From: an uncultured Collinsella sp. | Lineage (GTDB): Bacteria > Actinomycetota > Coriobacteriia > Coriobacteriales > Coriobacteriaceae | Direction of reading: 5' to 3' | Length of the DNA: 5,231 nt | NCBI GenBank assembly: GCA_902490245.1 | Contig: CABUDB010000131.1 | Span: 1 to 5,231 of the forward strand | Shown here: positions 5,151 to 5,231 of the stretch, piece after piece | How the letters are laid out: every line of letters begins with the position of its first letter | Numbering within the stretch: the stretch's first letter is position 1 | Made by a program: the position numbers and the translations under genes | Notes under the pieces: model-generated | Database searches by the model: none | What the model was told of the DNA's origin: nothing | What the model saw: the letters and a program-made list of their open reading frames with translations, nothing else

Positions 5151-5231
5151 GGGCAAGCGGAGGAATTCGAACCCGCAAGGGTGCGGAGCTGAGGAAACGC
5201 GAAGCGTTTTCCAGCGCAGCACGCAAGGAGC
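5151..5231 (-). other. tRNA-like or tRNA-derived sequence on the reverse strand, truncated by the window edge
   Basis: On the reverse strand, 5174-5158 reads GGGTTCGAATTCCTCCG, differing at one of 17 positions from the tRNA-Gln T arm and start of the 3' acceptor strand (5077-5093). Further upstream on the same strand CTGGAAA (5214-5208) looks like a tRNA-Ser(GGA) anticodon loop. A proper cloverleaf does not form: the T stem has a mismatch, the spacing between the two loops is 36 bases rather than about 30, and the would-be anticodon stem is instead part of a separate hairpin, AAACGC-GAA-GCGTTT (5195-5209). It could be a decayed tRNA, a tRNA-derived repeat or a chance T-arm mimic. I see no convincing coding sequence here. 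Confidence 0.3.

Noticed and set aside
4954..5226. A 90-residue reverse-strand reading frame
   Set aside because: Its middle (GTEGFEPPTAGTKNRSSTVELRP region) is the familiar spurious translation of the antisense strand of a tRNA, here tRNA-Gln, and the rest covers the terminator and tRNA-like stretch.

Overview
The window is high-GC bacterial DNA with closely spaced genes and Shine-Dalgarno-type ribosome sites. The protein families fit a Gram-positive anaerobe of the Coriobacteriia, such as a gut Collinsella. That placement is inferred from base composition and protein style, not from a marker gene.

Region 1 (1-2803) is a sugar-uptake locus. A GntR-family repressor gene runs leftward off the window (1-125). 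Facing away from it is one long gene (353-2803) for a phosphotransferase (PTS) permease of the alpha-glucoside/maltose EIICB type (GlvC/MalP family). A complete HAD/Cof-type phosphatase domain is joined to its C-terminus in a single reading frame. The 227-bp divergent intergenic region holds two copies of TTGTTTAAAC, one near each gene; these are the best operator candidates. It also has a perfect 17-bp palindrome where a -35 box would be, and a good -10 (TACAAT). The simplest model is substrate-responsive repression by the GntR protein, with import, phosphorylation and possibly immediate dephosphorylation of a glucoside carried out by one polypeptide.

Region 2 (2804-4989) carries two genes that look independently transcribed. 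One encodes a trans-isoprenyl diphosphate synthase (2919-3944), which makes an isoprenoid chain for a quinone or lipid carrier. The other encodes a protein without a signal peptide (4084-4989). It has two peptidoglycan-binding-type repeats followed by what appears to be a decayed N-acetylmuramoyl-L-alanine amidase fold, an architecture reminiscent of mycobacterial CwlM.

Region 3 (4990-5231) has a complete tRNA-Gln(TTG) gene with encoded CCA and a rho-independent terminator. After these comes an odd tRNA-like stretch on the opposite strand, cut off by the window edge.

The most interesting items are the permease-phosphatase fusion and the pseudo-amidase protein. No CRISPR array, insertion sequence or transposase was seen.
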